DNA of 64,000 nt from Marivirga sericea (GCF_900177665.1 NZ_FXAW01000004.1:62001-126000); one strand, 5' to 3'; positions 43,800-53,592 are shown, numbered from the stretch's first letter. Notes: generated by a model not told the origin, from the letters alone. Made by a program: numbers and translations.

Positions 43800-45050
43800 T
43801 TAATCTAACTTTCTTAATATGATAGAAGTATTGTGCCCTCCAAATCCGAAGGTATTACTCAATACAGTTTTCACTTCTCTTTCTTGTGCTTTATTAAATG
43901 TGAAATTCAATTTTGGATCGAATTCCTCATCATCAGTAAAATGGTTAATCGTTGGAGGAACCATTTGTTTTTCTAGAGCGAAAATACATGCCAAGGCCTC
44001 AATTGCTCCAGCTGCACCTAACAAATGACCAGTCATTGATTTGGTAGAGCTAATATTAAGGTTGTAAGCATGATCGCCAAATACTTTTTTGATTGCTCTG
44101 GATTCACTTAAATCACCTAAAGGGGTTGAAGTACCATGTACATTGATATAATCAACACTAGTTGCATCAATTTCAGCGTCTTCCAAAGCATACTTCATTA
44201 CATTTGTAGCTCCTAGACCTTCGGGGTGCGGTGCAGTCATATGGTGAGCATCGGCTGACATTCCACCACCGATAACTTCAGCATAAATTTTAGCACCTCT
44301 AGCAACAGCATGGTCATACTCTTCCAAAATCAAAGCAGCACTGCCTTCTCCTAAGACGAAGCCGTCTCGTTCCTTATCAAATGGTCGAGATGCTGTACTG
44401 TAATCATCATTTCTTTCGGATAGTGCTTTCATAGCATTGAATCCTCCTATTCCAGACTCCGTTACGGATGCCTCAGAACCACCAGAAATAAACACATCTG
44501 CTTTTCCTAATCTAATATAATTGTAAGCATCAATCAAAGCATTTGTAGCAGAAGCGCAAGCTGATACCGTCACGAAATTTGGCCCTCTAAATCCGTATTT
44601 AATGGATATTAAACCAGCACAAATGTCCGATATCATCTTAGGAATGAAAAATGGATTAAATCGAGGATTTCTATCGTTTGTAACGAAATTATCAACCTCT
44701 TCTTGAAAAGTTTTTATACCTCCAATTCCTGAGCCCCAAATCACCCCAGCTCTATCTAAATTAATTTTAGATAGATCAAGCTTAGAATCTTGAATTGCTT
44801 GCTCAGCGGTAATCATACCGTACTGAGTGAAAGGATCCATTTTTCTAGCTTCTTTTCGATCGAGGTAATCTTCAGCTTGAAAGTTTTTAACTTCGCAAGC
44901 GAATTGCGTCTTAAATTTGGACGCGTCAAATTTAGTAATGGGACCGGCTCCGCTTGTACCTAAAGCTAAGTTCTCCCAATATTCTTCGACAGAATTTCCA
45001 ATAGGTGTCAAAGCACCCAGTCCCGTTACAACTACCCTTTTTAAATTCAT
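43800..45050 (-). CDS. fabF: 3-oxoacyl-[acyl-carrier-protein] synthase II
   Basis: Elongates acyl chains in fatty-acid synthesis by condensing acyl-enzyme with malonyl-ACP. At 416 residues it is normal length. The catalytic triad is Cys165 in VSACASATNA, His305 in VHGTSTPLGD and His342 in MTGHLLGAAG. It follows acpP by 22 bases and precedes rnc by nine. Confidence 0.97.
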   Translation of the reverse strand: MNLKRVVVTGLGALTPIGNSVEEYWENLALGTSGAGPITKFDASKFKTQFACEVKNFQAEDYLDRKEARKMDPFTQYGMITAEQAIQDSKLDLSKINLDRAGVIWGSGIGGIKTFQEEVDNFVTNDRNPRFNPFFIPKMISDICAGLISIKYGFRGPNFVTVSACASATNALIDAYNYIRLGKADVFISGGSEASVTESGIGGFNAMKALSERNDDYSTASRPFDKERDGFVLGEGSAALILEEYDHAVARGAKIYAEVIGGGMSADAHHMTAPHPEGLGATNVMKYALEDAEIDATSVDYINVHGTSTPLGDLSESRAIKKVFGDHAYNLNISSTKSMTGHLLGAAGAIEALACIFALEKQMVPPTINHFTDDEEFDPKLNFTFNKAQEREVKTVLSNTFGFGGHNTSIILRKLD

Positions 45051-45072
45051 AAATGAATTTTGAGCTATTAAA

Positions 45073-45309
45073 TTATTTTACGTTTTCTTCTAAGTAAGAA
45101 ATGGCCTGTCCAACAGTACCAATGTTTTCGGCTTGATCATCCGGAATAGAAATATTGAATTCCTTTTCAAACTCCATGATCAACTCCACTGTGTCTAGTG
45201 AATCTGCTCCTAAATCATTGGTGAAACTTGCTTCTGCAGTCACTTCTGACTCTTCTACTCCTAGTTTGTCAATGATAATTGCCTTTACTTTCTGTGCTAT
45301 TTCAGACAT
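45073..45309 (-). CDS. acpP: Acyl carrier protein
   Basis: This small acidic carrier holds growing acyl chains on a phosphopantetheine arm. The 78-residue sequence has the modified Ser37 in [13 protein letters not shown] and the usual four-helix pattern. It is the first gene of the acpP-fabF-rnc set. A candidate promoter lies at 45344-45371. Confidence 0.98.
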   Translation of the reverse strand: MSEIAQKVKAIIIDKLGVEESEVTAEASFTNDLGADSLDTVELIMEFEKEFNISIPDDQAENIGTVGQAISYLEENVK

Positions 45310-45343
45310 TATTTTAGAATTTTAGTTTTAAATACTCCGCAAA

Positions 45344-45371
45344 GAAATGTATTTCCCTCATTAATGTCAAA
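45344..45371 (-). promoter_or_regulatory. Candidate promoter of acpP-fabF-rnc
   Basis: On the minus strand TTTG (45371-45368) is followed 16 bases later by TACATTTC (45351-45344), a 7-of-8 match to TAnnTTTG. It is about 35 bases upstream of the acpP start. Spacing is close to the Bacteroidota -33/-7 arrangement. Confidence 0.4.
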
Positions 45372-45464
45372 CTATTTTTTTCCTTTCGTACAAGTATTTT
45401 GCTTTCTGGGCTAACTTTACCCATCAAGTTTTAGATTAAATTGAAATATTTATAACTTAATACT

Positions 45465-45890
45465 ATGAATAAACAATTGTGGCAAGATACTTTCAGTGTA
45501 GACTTCCAATTGCTGGCCATCTCCTCCTCATTAACTGATTATCAAATGGCATGGCATATTAACGAACGCTCTAATTTTTCATTGAAAAGAGTAAAAGATC
45601 ACTTTATTGAATTGAAAAAAGGACACTTTCTCAATACATCTTGCTTTCAACATCAAACAGACAACATATCAATAAAATTGTTAAAAAATAAATTAAATGA
45701 AAGTGATGCTCCCCAAGCTTTCCTCATTCCTGAAATGAAAAATATCGACTATTTCCTGTTAATTAAGGATGATACCGAAGAATTAGAAATACTTAATGTA
45801 AAAAGTACACTAAGTAAAATAAAAAATGTAATTTTGATTCAAGTTTTAGATGCTAACCGCTTAAAATCGGTTGTGAATTTAATGACTTAA
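45465..45890 (+). CDS. IPExxxVDY-family protein
   Basis: This 141-residue protein of unknown function is recognised by the family motif, here FLIPEMKNIDYFLLIKDD (about 81-98, with Ile in place of the motif Val). The N-terminal half resembles DYQMAWHINERSNFSLKRVK in relatives. It is diverged from acpP and stands before pyk, an arrangement I associate with Cytophagales. No membrane segment or signal peptide. It may be co-transcribed with pyk, although a hairpin lies between. Confidence 0.8.
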   Translation: MNKQLWQDTFSVDFQLLAISSSLTDYQMAWHINERSNFSLKRVKDHFIELKKGHFLNTSCFQHQTDNISIKLLKNKLNESDAPQAFLIPEMKNIDYFLLIKDDTEELEILNVKSTLSKIKNVILIQVLDANRLKSVVNLMT

Positions 45891-45900
45891 AGAAACTTTC

Positions 45901-45935
45901 ACCGAAGATGATGCCGATGAGGCATTCCTTTTCGG
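45901..45935 (+). promoter_or_regulatory. Stem-loop between IPExxxVDY gene and pyk
   Basis: ACCGAA (45901-45906) pairs with TTCGGT (45930-45935), and inside it ATGCC (45911-45915) pairs with GGCAT (45921-45925). There is no T-run after it, so it is not a typical terminator. It may be a processing site or leader structure of pyk. Confidence 0.4.
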
Positions 45936-45989
45936 TTGTCCTAATCAAATCGGGACTAATTGCGACATTTAAAAGAAAAAGAATTACAC

Positions 45990-47426
45990 ATGAAACGAGA
46001 AAACATCAAATTCAACAAATCAAAGATTGTAGCGACAGTTGGCCCAGCTTCCAACACTAAAGAGATGCTGCAAAAATTAGTAAAAGCGGGTGCAGATGTT
46101 TTTAGACTCAACTTCTCTCATGGTGACCATAACGTTCATCAGCAAACGCTACAATACATAGAGGAAATTAATAAAGAATGGGGAACTAATATCAGTATTC
46201 TGCAAGATTTACAAGGTCCCAAAATTAGATGTGGTGAAATAAAAGATGGAAGTGTTGAAATCGTAGAAGGCGATGAATTCATAATTACTACAAAGGAAAT
46301 GGTAGGTGACGCTAAAAAAGTTTCTACCACCTACCAAGGCTTACCTTCAGATGTTAAAAAAGGAGATACTATTTTAATTGATGATGGTAACATTCAATTG
46401 GAAGTGATATCTTCGGATAAAACGGAAGTTAAAACCAAAATCATTTATGGCGGTGAATTGAAATCTAAAAAAGGAATCAATTTACCTAACACAAATGTTT
46501 CCGCTCCAAGTCTAACTGAGAAAGATTTAGAGGATTTGAAATTTGGGTTAAAAAATGAGGTTGATTGGATAGCCTTATCGTTCGTTCGCTCGGCTGCCGA
46601 TGTGATCGATCTAAAAAATCGAATAAAATACAATGGGAAAGAATGTAAGGTTGTCGCTAAAATAGAGAAGCCAGAAGCATTAAAAGATATTGACAATATT
46701 ATTGCTGCCACTGATGCAGTTATGGTTGCTCGTGGTGATTTAGGTGTTGAAATTCCAATGGAAGATGTTCCATTAGCACAAAAAATGATCATTAGAAAAT
46801 GTAATGATGCTTGCAAACCTGTCATTGTGGCTACGCAAATGATGGAAAGTATGATTGAAAATCCAAGACCAACAAGAGCAGAGACCAATGATGTAGCTAA
46901 TGCCATTTTAGACGGTGGTGATGCAGTAATGCTGTCTGCAGAGTCAGCTGCAGGACATTATCCTGTGGAGTCTGTTATGAGTATGTCCAATACCATTGCG
47001 AGTATTGAAAAGCACGATTCTATCTATCACAGATATGGTCATGTTACACGAGAGTCAATCACATTCAATAGTGATAATTTGGTTCAAACAGCATGTAAAC
47101 TAGCTGAAGAAACAAATGCAAAGGCGATAGTAGGCATGACTAAATCTGGTTACACCGCCTATCGATTAGCAAGCCACAGACCTAAAGCGGGCATATTTAT
47201 TTTTACACCTAACCATGATTTGTTAGAAACCATCAATTTAGTATGGGGTGTAAGAGGTTATATTTATGAAAACTACGAAAGTACTGATAAAACCTTTCAA
47301 GATATCGAAAAAACATTGAAGAAAGATAACCATGTTCAAAGCGGAGATATCATTATTTTAATGGCTAGCATGCCAATAAAGGACAGAAACCGAACTAATA
47401 TGTTGAAAGTAACCGAGGTGAAATAA
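45990..47426 (+). CDS. pyk: Pyruvate kinase
   Basis: Transfers phosphate from phosphoenolpyruvate to ADP, the last step of glycolysis. I chose the ATG at 45990 (starting MKRENIKFNKSKIVATVGPA), giving about 478 residues, normal length; an upstream TTG is unlikely. Active-site motifs are NFSHGDH, KIEKPEALKDIDNII and MVARGDLGVEIP with its metal-binding acids, then IVATQMMESMIENPRPTRAE. The C-terminal regulatory domain is present. A strong bidirectional terminator follows. Confidence 0.97.
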   Translation: MKRENIKFNKSKIVATVGPASNTKEMLQKLVKAGADVFRLNFSHGDHNVHQQTLQYIEEINKEWGTNISILQDLQGPKIRCGEIKDGSVEIVEGDEFIITTKEMVGDAKKVSTTYQGLPSDVKKGDTILIDDGNIQLEVISSDKTEVKTKIIYGGELKSKKGINLPNTNVSAPSLTEKDLEDLKFGLKNEVDWIALSFVRSAADVIDLKNRIKYNGKECKVVAKIEKPEALKDIDNIIAATDAVMVARGDLGVEIPMEDVPLAQKMIIRKCNDACKPVIVATQMMESMIENPRPTRAETNDVANAILDGGDAVMLSAESAAGHYPVESVMSMSNTIASIEKHDSIYHRYGHVTRESITFNSDNLVQTACKLAEETNAKAIVGMTKSGYTAYRLASHRPKAGIFIFTPNHDLLETINLVWGVRGYIYENYESTDKTFQDIEKTLKKDNHVQSGDIIILMASMPIKDRNRTNMLKVTEVK

Positions 47427-47441
47427 AAAGAGGTTTCTCAA

Positions 47442-47481
47442 AAAAATAGCCGTCAAATGAATGATTTTGACGGCTATTTTT
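47442..47481. terminator. Bidirectional terminator after pyk
   Basis: A perfect 16-bp stem (47442-47457 with 47466-47481) with an 8-base loop ends in T-runs on both strands. It lies between pyk (plus) and the small coiled-coil gene (minus), so it can end both transcripts. Confidence 0.92.
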
Positions 47482-47525
47482 GATTTATCCTACTAAGGAA
47501 TGAAATTTTCTATCAAAAGCTCAAC

Positions 47526-47813
47526 TTAGTTGAATTTGTTCTTAAGATTTTTAAACGCACTTTTCAATCCATCTAGTTGATTTTCTGCCTTTGACTTTAA
47601 ATCTTCTATATCTTCCTCATTCGCGTTTTCAATTCTATTTATAAAGGCTTGAGCCTCCTCCATTTTTGATTCTAGCTCTTGGGCCTCTTGACTACCTTCC
47701 AACTGACCCTCTGCATAAGCGCCTTTCGTTTCAGCTTTCAATTTTTCGAAATCCGCTTTCCATTCATCATACTGCGAAACAATTTTTTGTTTTAAAGCAT
47801 CTTTAGTATCCAT
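47526..47813 (-). CDS. Small coiled-coil protein, sll1863-like (paralogue 1)
   Basis: This 95-residue, strongly charged, wholly helical protein contains YDEWKADFEKLKAETKGAYA near residues 15-34 and ENQLDGLKSAFKNLKNKF at the end. This matches the sll1863-type stress-response small proteins in length and pattern (DEW...LKAE... and the AW/GL-K repeat at the C-terminus), recalled rather than searched. It has no signal peptide or membrane segment. A paralogue of the same length is at 53593-53880. Function unknown, perhaps stress-related. Confidence 0.7.
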   Translation of the reverse strand: MDTKDALKQKIVSQYDEWKADFEKLKAETKGAYAEGQLEGSQEAQELESKMEEAQAFINRIENANEEDIEDLKSKAENQLDGLKSAFKNLKNKFN

Positions 47814-47887
47814 AATGAGTTAATTGTTTTAGTTAAAAAAGTATATAATATTTAACCCCTTAGAATAAATATTGTTACATTTCTATA

Positions 47888-49357
47888 TTATTTCGACTTA
47901 GTTTTGTCAGATGAAACTATCTTCTTAAGCGGAATCTCAACAAAAATCAAAGTACCTTCTTTTGATTCAATAGTCATTCGTCCTGAAAGACTTTCAGCTC
48001 TTTTATTCATGTTAAATAATCCAAAACTTGAATCAGCATTTAATTTTTCCTCCACATCAAATCCTTTACCATTGTCTTCTATGGTGAGCTGCAGTAAATT
48101 ATCATGATATGTTAATTGCACAAAAACTTCAGTAGCTTCAGCATATTTAATGATATTATTTAACGCTTCTTGAGTAATTCTGAATAGATTGTATTCAATA
48201 TTAAGATCCGTAATTCTTTGTTTTACATTGGTGTAAAAATTAAAATCAGTAGTTTCAAAAGTTGTATTGAATTCATCCAGCAAATCCTGAATAGTTTCTA
48301 AAAACCCAAAGTCTTCTACTGACTTAGGGATTAGCTCATAGGCTATACCTCTTGTCTCTTGTAATCCTTTTCGTAGGAAATCAATTCCTTTACCAAATTT
48401 CTCTCGCTCTTTTTCAGTAATCTGAATAGACTCAGTACCTGTAGACTGAATCGACCCTTTTACTAAGGATTCAAAATTCATTAGCGCAATAGTCAATGTC
48501 TGCTGCAAGCCATCATGAATATCTCGTGCGATCTTACTTTTCTGTCTATCTTCTGCTTCAATTACAGCTGACATAATTTTTTCCTCATAGTTGACTCTAT
48601 CAGTGATATCCTGGCTTACCATTAAAAACCCGCTTTGCTTTCCTTTAGAATGCAAAGGGCCAATAACCGTTGAAAACCATTGAAAATTTTCGTAAAAATT
48701 AAATGCTCGTGTAATCACATTATGGTTCTTCTTGGTAGCGGTCACTTTGCTCATAGTGGCCAGAAACTTCTTCAGCTCGTCTTCAGGAAGGAAATTGGTA
48801 ATACTCTGACCGATATGCCTCATTGTTAACCCATTACTATCTTGATTAATCTCCAGAATAATACCCTCCATATCCGTATGAACAATTTGGGCTGGAACGT
48901 TGTCAGTAATAATTTTTAGCTTTTCTGACGTTTCTTGAAGCTGCTTGAAATAAAAATCTTTCTCCCTTAATGCCTTCACCATGTGATATGCATTATCAAT
49001 ATCAAATTTAAGCCCATCAAAATTATCTGACTTTTCGTGAAAGCGATAAATATTAATTTTATTGATAGCCTGCAGCATGACTTCTTGGTTCACTACCCCA
49101 GTTAATAGAATCCGCGCTACTTTCGGTTGAATATTTTCTATAGCCTGCAAAAACTCTATACCGTCCATGACGGGCATGATTTGATCAGTTAATATAACAT
49201 CGACTTCATAATTTTTAAGGTAGCCGATAGCTTCATTAGGATCATTAAAACCCAATATTTCATAATATTCTTCCAGATTGGCCTCTAGAATTGCAAGATT
49301 AATTTCATCATCGTCCAAATAGAATACCTTAGGCTTTATATTTTCACTATCTTCCAT
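47888..49357 (-). CDS. Hybrid sensor: receiver-PAS-histidine kinase (HisKA_3)
   Basis: This 489-residue cytoplasmic protein starts with a receiver domain (Asp58 in ILTDQIMPVMDG). A PAS region follows (about 145-255), then a HisKA_3 domain with His281 in KIARDIHDGLQQTLT and an HATPase with ITQEALNNIIKYAEA, EDNGKGFD and SFGLFNMNKRAESL. The receiver at the front means it accepts a phosphoryl signal before acting as a kinase. The NarL regulator is encoded divergently with 44 bases between starts and is the likely target, since HisKA_3 kinases pair with this class. Confidence 0.92.
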   Translation of the reverse strand: MEDSENIKPKVFYLDDDEINLAILEANLEEYYEILGFNDPNEAIGYLKNYEVDVILTDQIMPVMDGIEFLQAIENIQPKVARILLTGVVNQEVMLQAINKINIYRFHEKSDNFDGLKFDIDNAYHMVKALREKDFYFKQLQETSEKLKIITDNVPAQIVHTDMEGIILEINQDSNGLTMRHIGQSITNFLPEDELKKFLATMSKVTATKKNHNVITRAFNFYENFQWFSTVIGPLHSKGKQSGFLMVSQDITDRVNYEEKIMSAVIEAEDRQKSKIARDIHDGLQQTLTIALMNFESLVKGSIQSTGTESIQITEKEREKFGKGIDFLRKGLQETRGIAYELIPKSVEDFGFLETIQDLLDEFNTTFETTDFNFYTNVKQRITDLNIEYNLFRITQEALNNIIKYAEATEVFVQLTYHDNLLQLTIEDNGKGFDVEEKLNADSSFGLFNMNKRAESLSGRMTIESKEGTLIFVEIPLKKIVSSDKTKSK

Positions 49358-49401
49358 AGGTCAAATTTTACAGTTTTATAAAGTTATTATTATATTTCGA
49401 A

Positions 49402-50049
49402 ATGATAAAAGTTTTGCTAGTAGATGACCACAGATTAATTAGGGATGGTATAAGGTTTTATCTAGAAAAAGATGGCCATGAGATCATAATTGCTGGGGAA
49501 GCAAGTGACGGAAAACAAGCCTTAATTTTTTTAGACAACAACCCTGACGCAGTCGATATTATGCTGACGGATATCAGTATGCCCGAAATGAATGGAGTCG
49601 AATTGGCCACGGAAGTCAATAAGAAATATCCTGCTATTAAAATCATTGCACTCACTATGATTAAAGATAGTCAATACGTGAAACAAATGTTACAAGCAGG
49701 GGCATCGGGATATTTGTTGAAAAATGCACGAGAAAAAGAAATCGTAGAAGCTGTCAAAGCGGTTTACAAAGGTGAATCTTATTATGCTCAAGAGGCAACT
49801 AAAGCTATTATGGACTTTATGAGTAAGAAAAAGCAAGATTCTGATGTGGTGGCTATTTCTAAACGAGAAAAAGAGGTCCTACGATTAATTATTGATGAGT
49901 TAAGCAATCAAGAAATTGCTGACAAATTATTCATCAGCATTAGAACAGTAGAAGCACATAAAAGAAATTTGATGGAAAAAACAGGCTCTAAAACTTTGGC
50001 TGGATTGGTCAAATATGCTATCAATAATTTTTTATTTGAAGATTTATAA
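49402..50049 (+). CDS. NarL/FixJ-family response regulator
   Basis: This 215-residue regulator has a receiver domain with VLLVDDHRLIRDGI at the start, phospho-acceptor Asp57 in IMLTDISMPEMNG, and YLLKNAREKE. A LuxR-type helix-turn-helix follows (about 153-210; SKREKEVLRLIIDELSNQE, then RTVEAHKRNLMEKTG). It is divergent from the REC-PAS kinase at 47888-49357, its likely partner. The patatin gene follows 30 bases downstream and may be co-transcribed. Confidence 0.94.
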   Translation: MIKVLLVDDHRLIRDGIRFYLEKDGHEIIIAGEASDGKQALIFLDNNPDAVDIMLTDISMPEMNGVELATEVNKKYPAIKIIALTMIKDSQYVKQMLQAGASGYLLKNAREKEIVEAVKAVYKGESYYAQEATKAIMDFMSKKKQDSDVVAISKREKEVLRLIIDELSNQEIADKLFISIRTVEAHKRNLMEKTGSKTLAGLVKYAINNFLFEDL

Positions 50050-50079
50050 GGTAACAGAAACAATGGAAATGAAGCCTAT

Positions 50080-52353
50080 ATGAAGAAATTTATCCGCCCA
50101 ATTATCTATTCATTTCCAATACAATTAGTTCTTAATCATTTTAAAAAGAACCAATTATTGCTTTTATGCTGGGTATTATTGTTTTCTATAATCAATGGTG
50201 GTTTCGCTAGAGGTTTAGGCATCCCTTATCTCTTTTTGTCTCCAGAATATTTAAATAAGGTTAGCTTTCAAAGCTATTTTATTGTTGGACTTACATTAGG
50301 CGGCTTAATTGTCGCTTTTAATATTGCCTCTTATATTTTAGATGGTTATAAATTTAATTTTATCGGGACCATCAAAAAGCCTTTTTCTAAATTTTCGTTA
50401 AATAATTCGGTTATCCCATTAGCTTTCTTGATAAACTACATCATTCAAATCATTCATTATCAAATGATTTATGAGTTTATGGAATTTCGTCACGCTTTAT
50501 GGTTAGCCTCAGCACTACCTGCAGGTGTTTTCATTTCGATATTTATCTTACAACTTTACTTTTGGTTTACAAATAAAGACTTTAGAGAAGTGATGGCCGA
50601 GCGAGTGGAACAGCGAATCAAAAAACTAAAAATTGGTAGGATAGCTGCTTTAAAGTATCATAAGGATTTAAAAAGAAAACAGGCAGACGTAATAGGCTAC
50701 TTTGACTTAAAATTTAGATGGATTAAAGTCAGTCAAAACAGCAATCAAAAAGTGTTCAATGTGATCACTAGTATTTTTGATCAAAACCACCTAAACACAG
50801 TGATTGCTGAAATCTTTATTTTTGTAATCATATTGATTTTAGGTGCATTCAGAGATTATCCTTACTTCCAAATCCCAGCTGCTGCAAGTGCAATACTTTT
50901 TTTAAGTATAATTCTGATGGCCATCGGAGCCATTACATTCTGGTTTCGCTCTTGGGCGATAACGGGAGCAATTGTTATTTTCTTCTTAATAAATTATCTT
51001 ACCACTCTTGATTTTTTAAGTAAAACACATTTTGCACACGGCTTGAATTATGAAATAGCTCCAGTCAATTACGATCAAAATAGTATAGATAAAGTTACTG
51101 ATCCTAGAGCTTTAAATGAAGATAAAGCTACGACTTTAAAAATTCTTAAAAATTGGAGGAAGCAATTTAAAGAAAAACCAAAAATGATTTTGCTCACTGC
51201 AAGTGGTGGTGGTCAACGTGCAGCATATTGGACTATGAATGCATTACAAAATGCTGATAGCATAACAAATGGTAGCCTATTCAAGCATACCGTAAGCATT
51301 TCAGGAGCCTCAGGTGGTTTAATTGGTGCTGCATATTATAGAGAACTAAAGTATAGACAAAAAAAAGGAAGTGATCTCAATCCATATAGTTCTGATTATC
51401 TTTCTAATATTGGTAAAGAAGCATTAAACCCAATAATATTTAGCTTATTGACCAATGATATTTTTTTTCGCTATCAATCTTTTGATTACGGTGGGTATCG
51501 CTACCCAAAAGATCGAGGATATGCTTTTGAACAAAAGCTCAATAGAAACTTGGATGGCGTTCTTGATAAAAAGCTCTTTGATTATAAGCAAGCAGAACTA
51601 ACTGCCGAAATACCGATGCTATTCTTAGCACCGACTAGCGTCAACGATGGCAGAAAGCTATACATCACTCCAAATAGTACTTCATACATGTCAAGTGCAT
51701 TAAGTGCAAACGATTCTTTGAACACACTGATGGACAACAGAAGTATAGATTTCTTGAGAATGTTCAAAAATCAAAATGCAGAGAACTTAAGCTTTTTAAC
51801 TGCGCTAAGAATGAGTGCATCTTTTCCTTACATTACTCCAAATGTTAATCTTCCGAGCGAACCTAGTCTTGAAATAATGGATGCTGGTTTAGCGGATAAT
51901 TTCGGAGTGAGTGATGCCGTACTATTTCTGTATAATTTTAAGGATTGGATTGCAAACAATACTTCAGGGGTTATTATTTTGACAGTTCGAGATTCAAAAA
52001 AAGCCGCAATAATAGAAAAAAGTCAAAATCTTTCCATTTTAGAAAAACTATCCACGCCTATAAGCAATATTTATAATAATTGGTCGAATGTTCAAGATAC
52101 CAGAAATGACTTGTTGATAGAATATGCCACAGAATGGTTCCAAGGACAATTAGTTCACGCAATGCTTACTTACGATGCAGGCGTTCATTTCTCAGGCGAC
52201 AGTCTTGACAATATGAAACATATTGAAGAAAGAGCATCATTAAACTGGAGACTTACTGGAAGAGAAAAATCAAATATAAAAAATGCTATACATAGCATAG
52301 AAAATCAAAAAACGCTTAAATGGCTTAATCAAGCATTAGAATCAGATGATTGA
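50080..52353 (+). CDS. Membrane-bound patatin-like phospholipase
   Basis: This 757-residue protein has about seven predicted membrane helices in its first third. A patatin domain then runs from about 365 to 730: oxyanion-hole motif ASGGGQRAAYWTM, nucleophile Ser411 in SGASGG (GxSxG), and Asp601 in IMDAGLADNFG. These form the Ser-Asp dyad of patatin lipases, which cleave acyl chains from phospholipids. The multi-helix front is unusual for patatins, which are usually soluble or single-anchored. It starts 30 bases after the NarL regulator and overlaps the convergent mscS-like gene by 25 bases. Confidence 0.85.
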   Translation: MKKFIRPIIYSFPIQLVLNHFKKNQLLLLCWVLLFSIINGGFARGLGIPYLFLSPEYLNKVSFQSYFIVGLTLGGLIVAFNIASYILDGYKFNFIGTIKKPFSKFSLNNSVIPLAFLINYIIQIIHYQMIYEFMEFRHALWLASALPAGVFISIFILQLYFWFTNKDFREVMAERVEQRIKKLKIGRIAALKYHKDLKRKQADVIGYFDLKFRWIKVSQNSNQKVFNVITSIFDQNHLNTVIAEIFIFVIILILGAFRDYPYFQIPAAASAILFLSIILMAIGAITFWFRSWAITGAIVIFFLINYLTTLDFLSKTHFAHGLNYEIAPVNYDQNSIDKVTDPRALNEDKATTLKILKNWRKQFKEKPKMILLTASGGGQRAAYWTMNALQNADSITNGSLFKHTVSISGASGGLIGAAYYRELKYRQKKGSDLNPYSSDYLSNIGKEALNPIIFSLLTNDIFFRYQSFDYGGYRYPKDRGYAFEQKLNRNLDGVLDKKLFDYKQAELTAEIPMLFLAPTSVNDGRKLYITPNSTSYMSSALSANDSLNTLMDNRSIDFLRMFKNQNAENLSFLTALRMSASFPYITPNVNLPSEPSLEIMDAGLADNFGVSDAVLFLYNFKDWIANNTSGVIILTVRDSKKAAIIEKSQNLSILEKLSTPISNIYNNWSNVQDTRNDLLIEYATEWFQGQLVHAMLTYDAGVHFSGDSLDNMKHIEERASLNWRLTGREKSNIKNAIHSIENQKTLKWLNQALESDD

Positions 52354-53405
52354 TTCATTTCTAATCTTGTTTTAGGTAAAGCATTTGGATACTTTTCTTG
52401 AATGAATACTAACATTTTTTCCCTAACCAAGCAACGCAAATCCCAAGCAGTTGGCGAATCTTTTGCTGACATTAGTAGTCTAATTTGCATTGCTTTCTCG
52501 GTACAATCTGTTATTTGCAATACCTGTGAGTTTTTATTCCACAAGTCTGTAGATCCCAGGATCGATTCAAATTCTTTTCTTAATTCCTCAATCGGTACAG
52601 TGTAATCAGTGTATAAAAATACACTACCTATGATATCAGCAGAATTTCGAGTCCAGTTTTGGAATGTTTGCTCTGTGAAATAAGTAATGGGCAAAACCAA
52701 TCTCCTCTGATCCCATATTCTAACCACAACATAAGTCAAGTTTATTTCTTCTATCCAGCCCCATTCATTTTCCACTAAAACAGCATCTCCGATTTTAATT
52801 GGTTGAGTAAAAGCGATTTGAAGTCCAGCTAGTAGGTTCCCAATTGTTTTTTGGGCTGCTAGACCTATAATGATACCTGCCACTCCTGCTGATGTCAAAA
52901 ATGTCGCACCATATTTACGCACACCATCAAATTGCAATAAAAATAAGCATAAGCCGATCATAACTATTAGGAAAATAACGATCTTCCTAATGAAAATAAT
53001 TTGAGTAATGACTTGTCTTTCCTTTATATTATCAGCTCTATCTGTATTAAATTTTTGGTTCAGTACATCCTGTAAAAAATATACTAATCGAACTGCTACA
53101 ATAGTGAAAGAAGCAATAATTAAAGATTCTGATATCAGCAGCAACCATTCAGTTAGATTTTCATTCAATTCAAAACCAGGAATCATATTATGCATGATTA
53201 GCATAGGAATGAATAAAAAGATACTGCCTGTAAACCGCCTCTCCAATAGCTTTACAAACTTCCTATCATCCTTTTTATTCAAAATGAAAAGTGCTTTAAA
53301 AAAAACGAAACGAATTACAATCCCAATGATAATTGAAATTAAAGTAAACAGTAGTAGACGCAAAAAAGGCTGTTCTAATCCCAGCGAATTGAAATACTCA
53401 ATCAT
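52329..53405 (-). CDS. MscS-family mechanosensitive channel
   Basis: This 358-residue inner-membrane channel releases solutes when membrane tension rises. It has four predicted helices. The pore helix region contains TSAGVAGIIIGLAAQKTIGN, the MscS TM3 hallmark, and the beta domain follows (PIKIGDAVLVENEWGWIEEI). The C-terminal tail is short. Its last 25 bases overlap the patatin gene on the other strand. Confidence 0.93.
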   Translation of the reverse strand: MIEYFNSLGLEQPFLRLLLFTLISIIIGIVIRFVFFKALFILNKKDDRKFVKLLERRFTGSIFLFIPMLIMHNMIPGFELNENLTEWLLLISESLIIASFTIVAVRLVYFLQDVLNQKFNTDRADNIKERQVITQIIFIRKIVIFLIVMIGLCLFLLQFDGVRKYGATFLTSAGVAGIIIGLAAQKTIGNLLAGLQIAFTQPIKIGDAVLVENEWGWIEEINLTYVVVRIWDQRRLVLPITYFTEQTFQNWTRNSADIIGSVFLYTDYTVPIEELRKEFESILGSTDLWNKNSQVLQITDCTEKAMQIRLLMSAKDSPTAWDLRCLVREKMLVFIQEKYPNALPKTRLEMNQSSDSNA

Positions 53406-53560
53406 TTTTCTTTTCTAAATTCTTAGGCAAATTACATTTTCGTTCCATCTTTCACCTGAGGTTAACTAGTGTTTTTAGAATTGAAATCTTTTAATCCCTG
53501 AGGAAAAACAACTCTGAAGTTAACTATAAAATTATAGGAATGTCGAAATCTTAGAATATT

Positions 53561-53585
53561 AAAAAAAGCCGAGTTTTACTCGGCT
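53561..53585 (-). terminator. Terminator of the small coiled-coil gene
   Basis: On the minus strand a 7-bp GC-rich stem (53585-53579 with 53573-53567) with a 5-base loop is followed by a T-run (A-run 53561-53567 on the plus strand). It lies just downstream of the 53593-53880 gene. Confidence 0.85.
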
Positions 53586-53592
53586 CCAATAT

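Noticed and set aside
46445-46906. A 153-residue minus-strand frame inside pyk
   Set aside because: It mirrors the pyruvate kinase coding sequence and has no independent support.
53008-53418. A 136-residue plus-strand frame opposite the MscS gene
   Set aside because: Shadow of an intact channel gene; no recognisable protein features.
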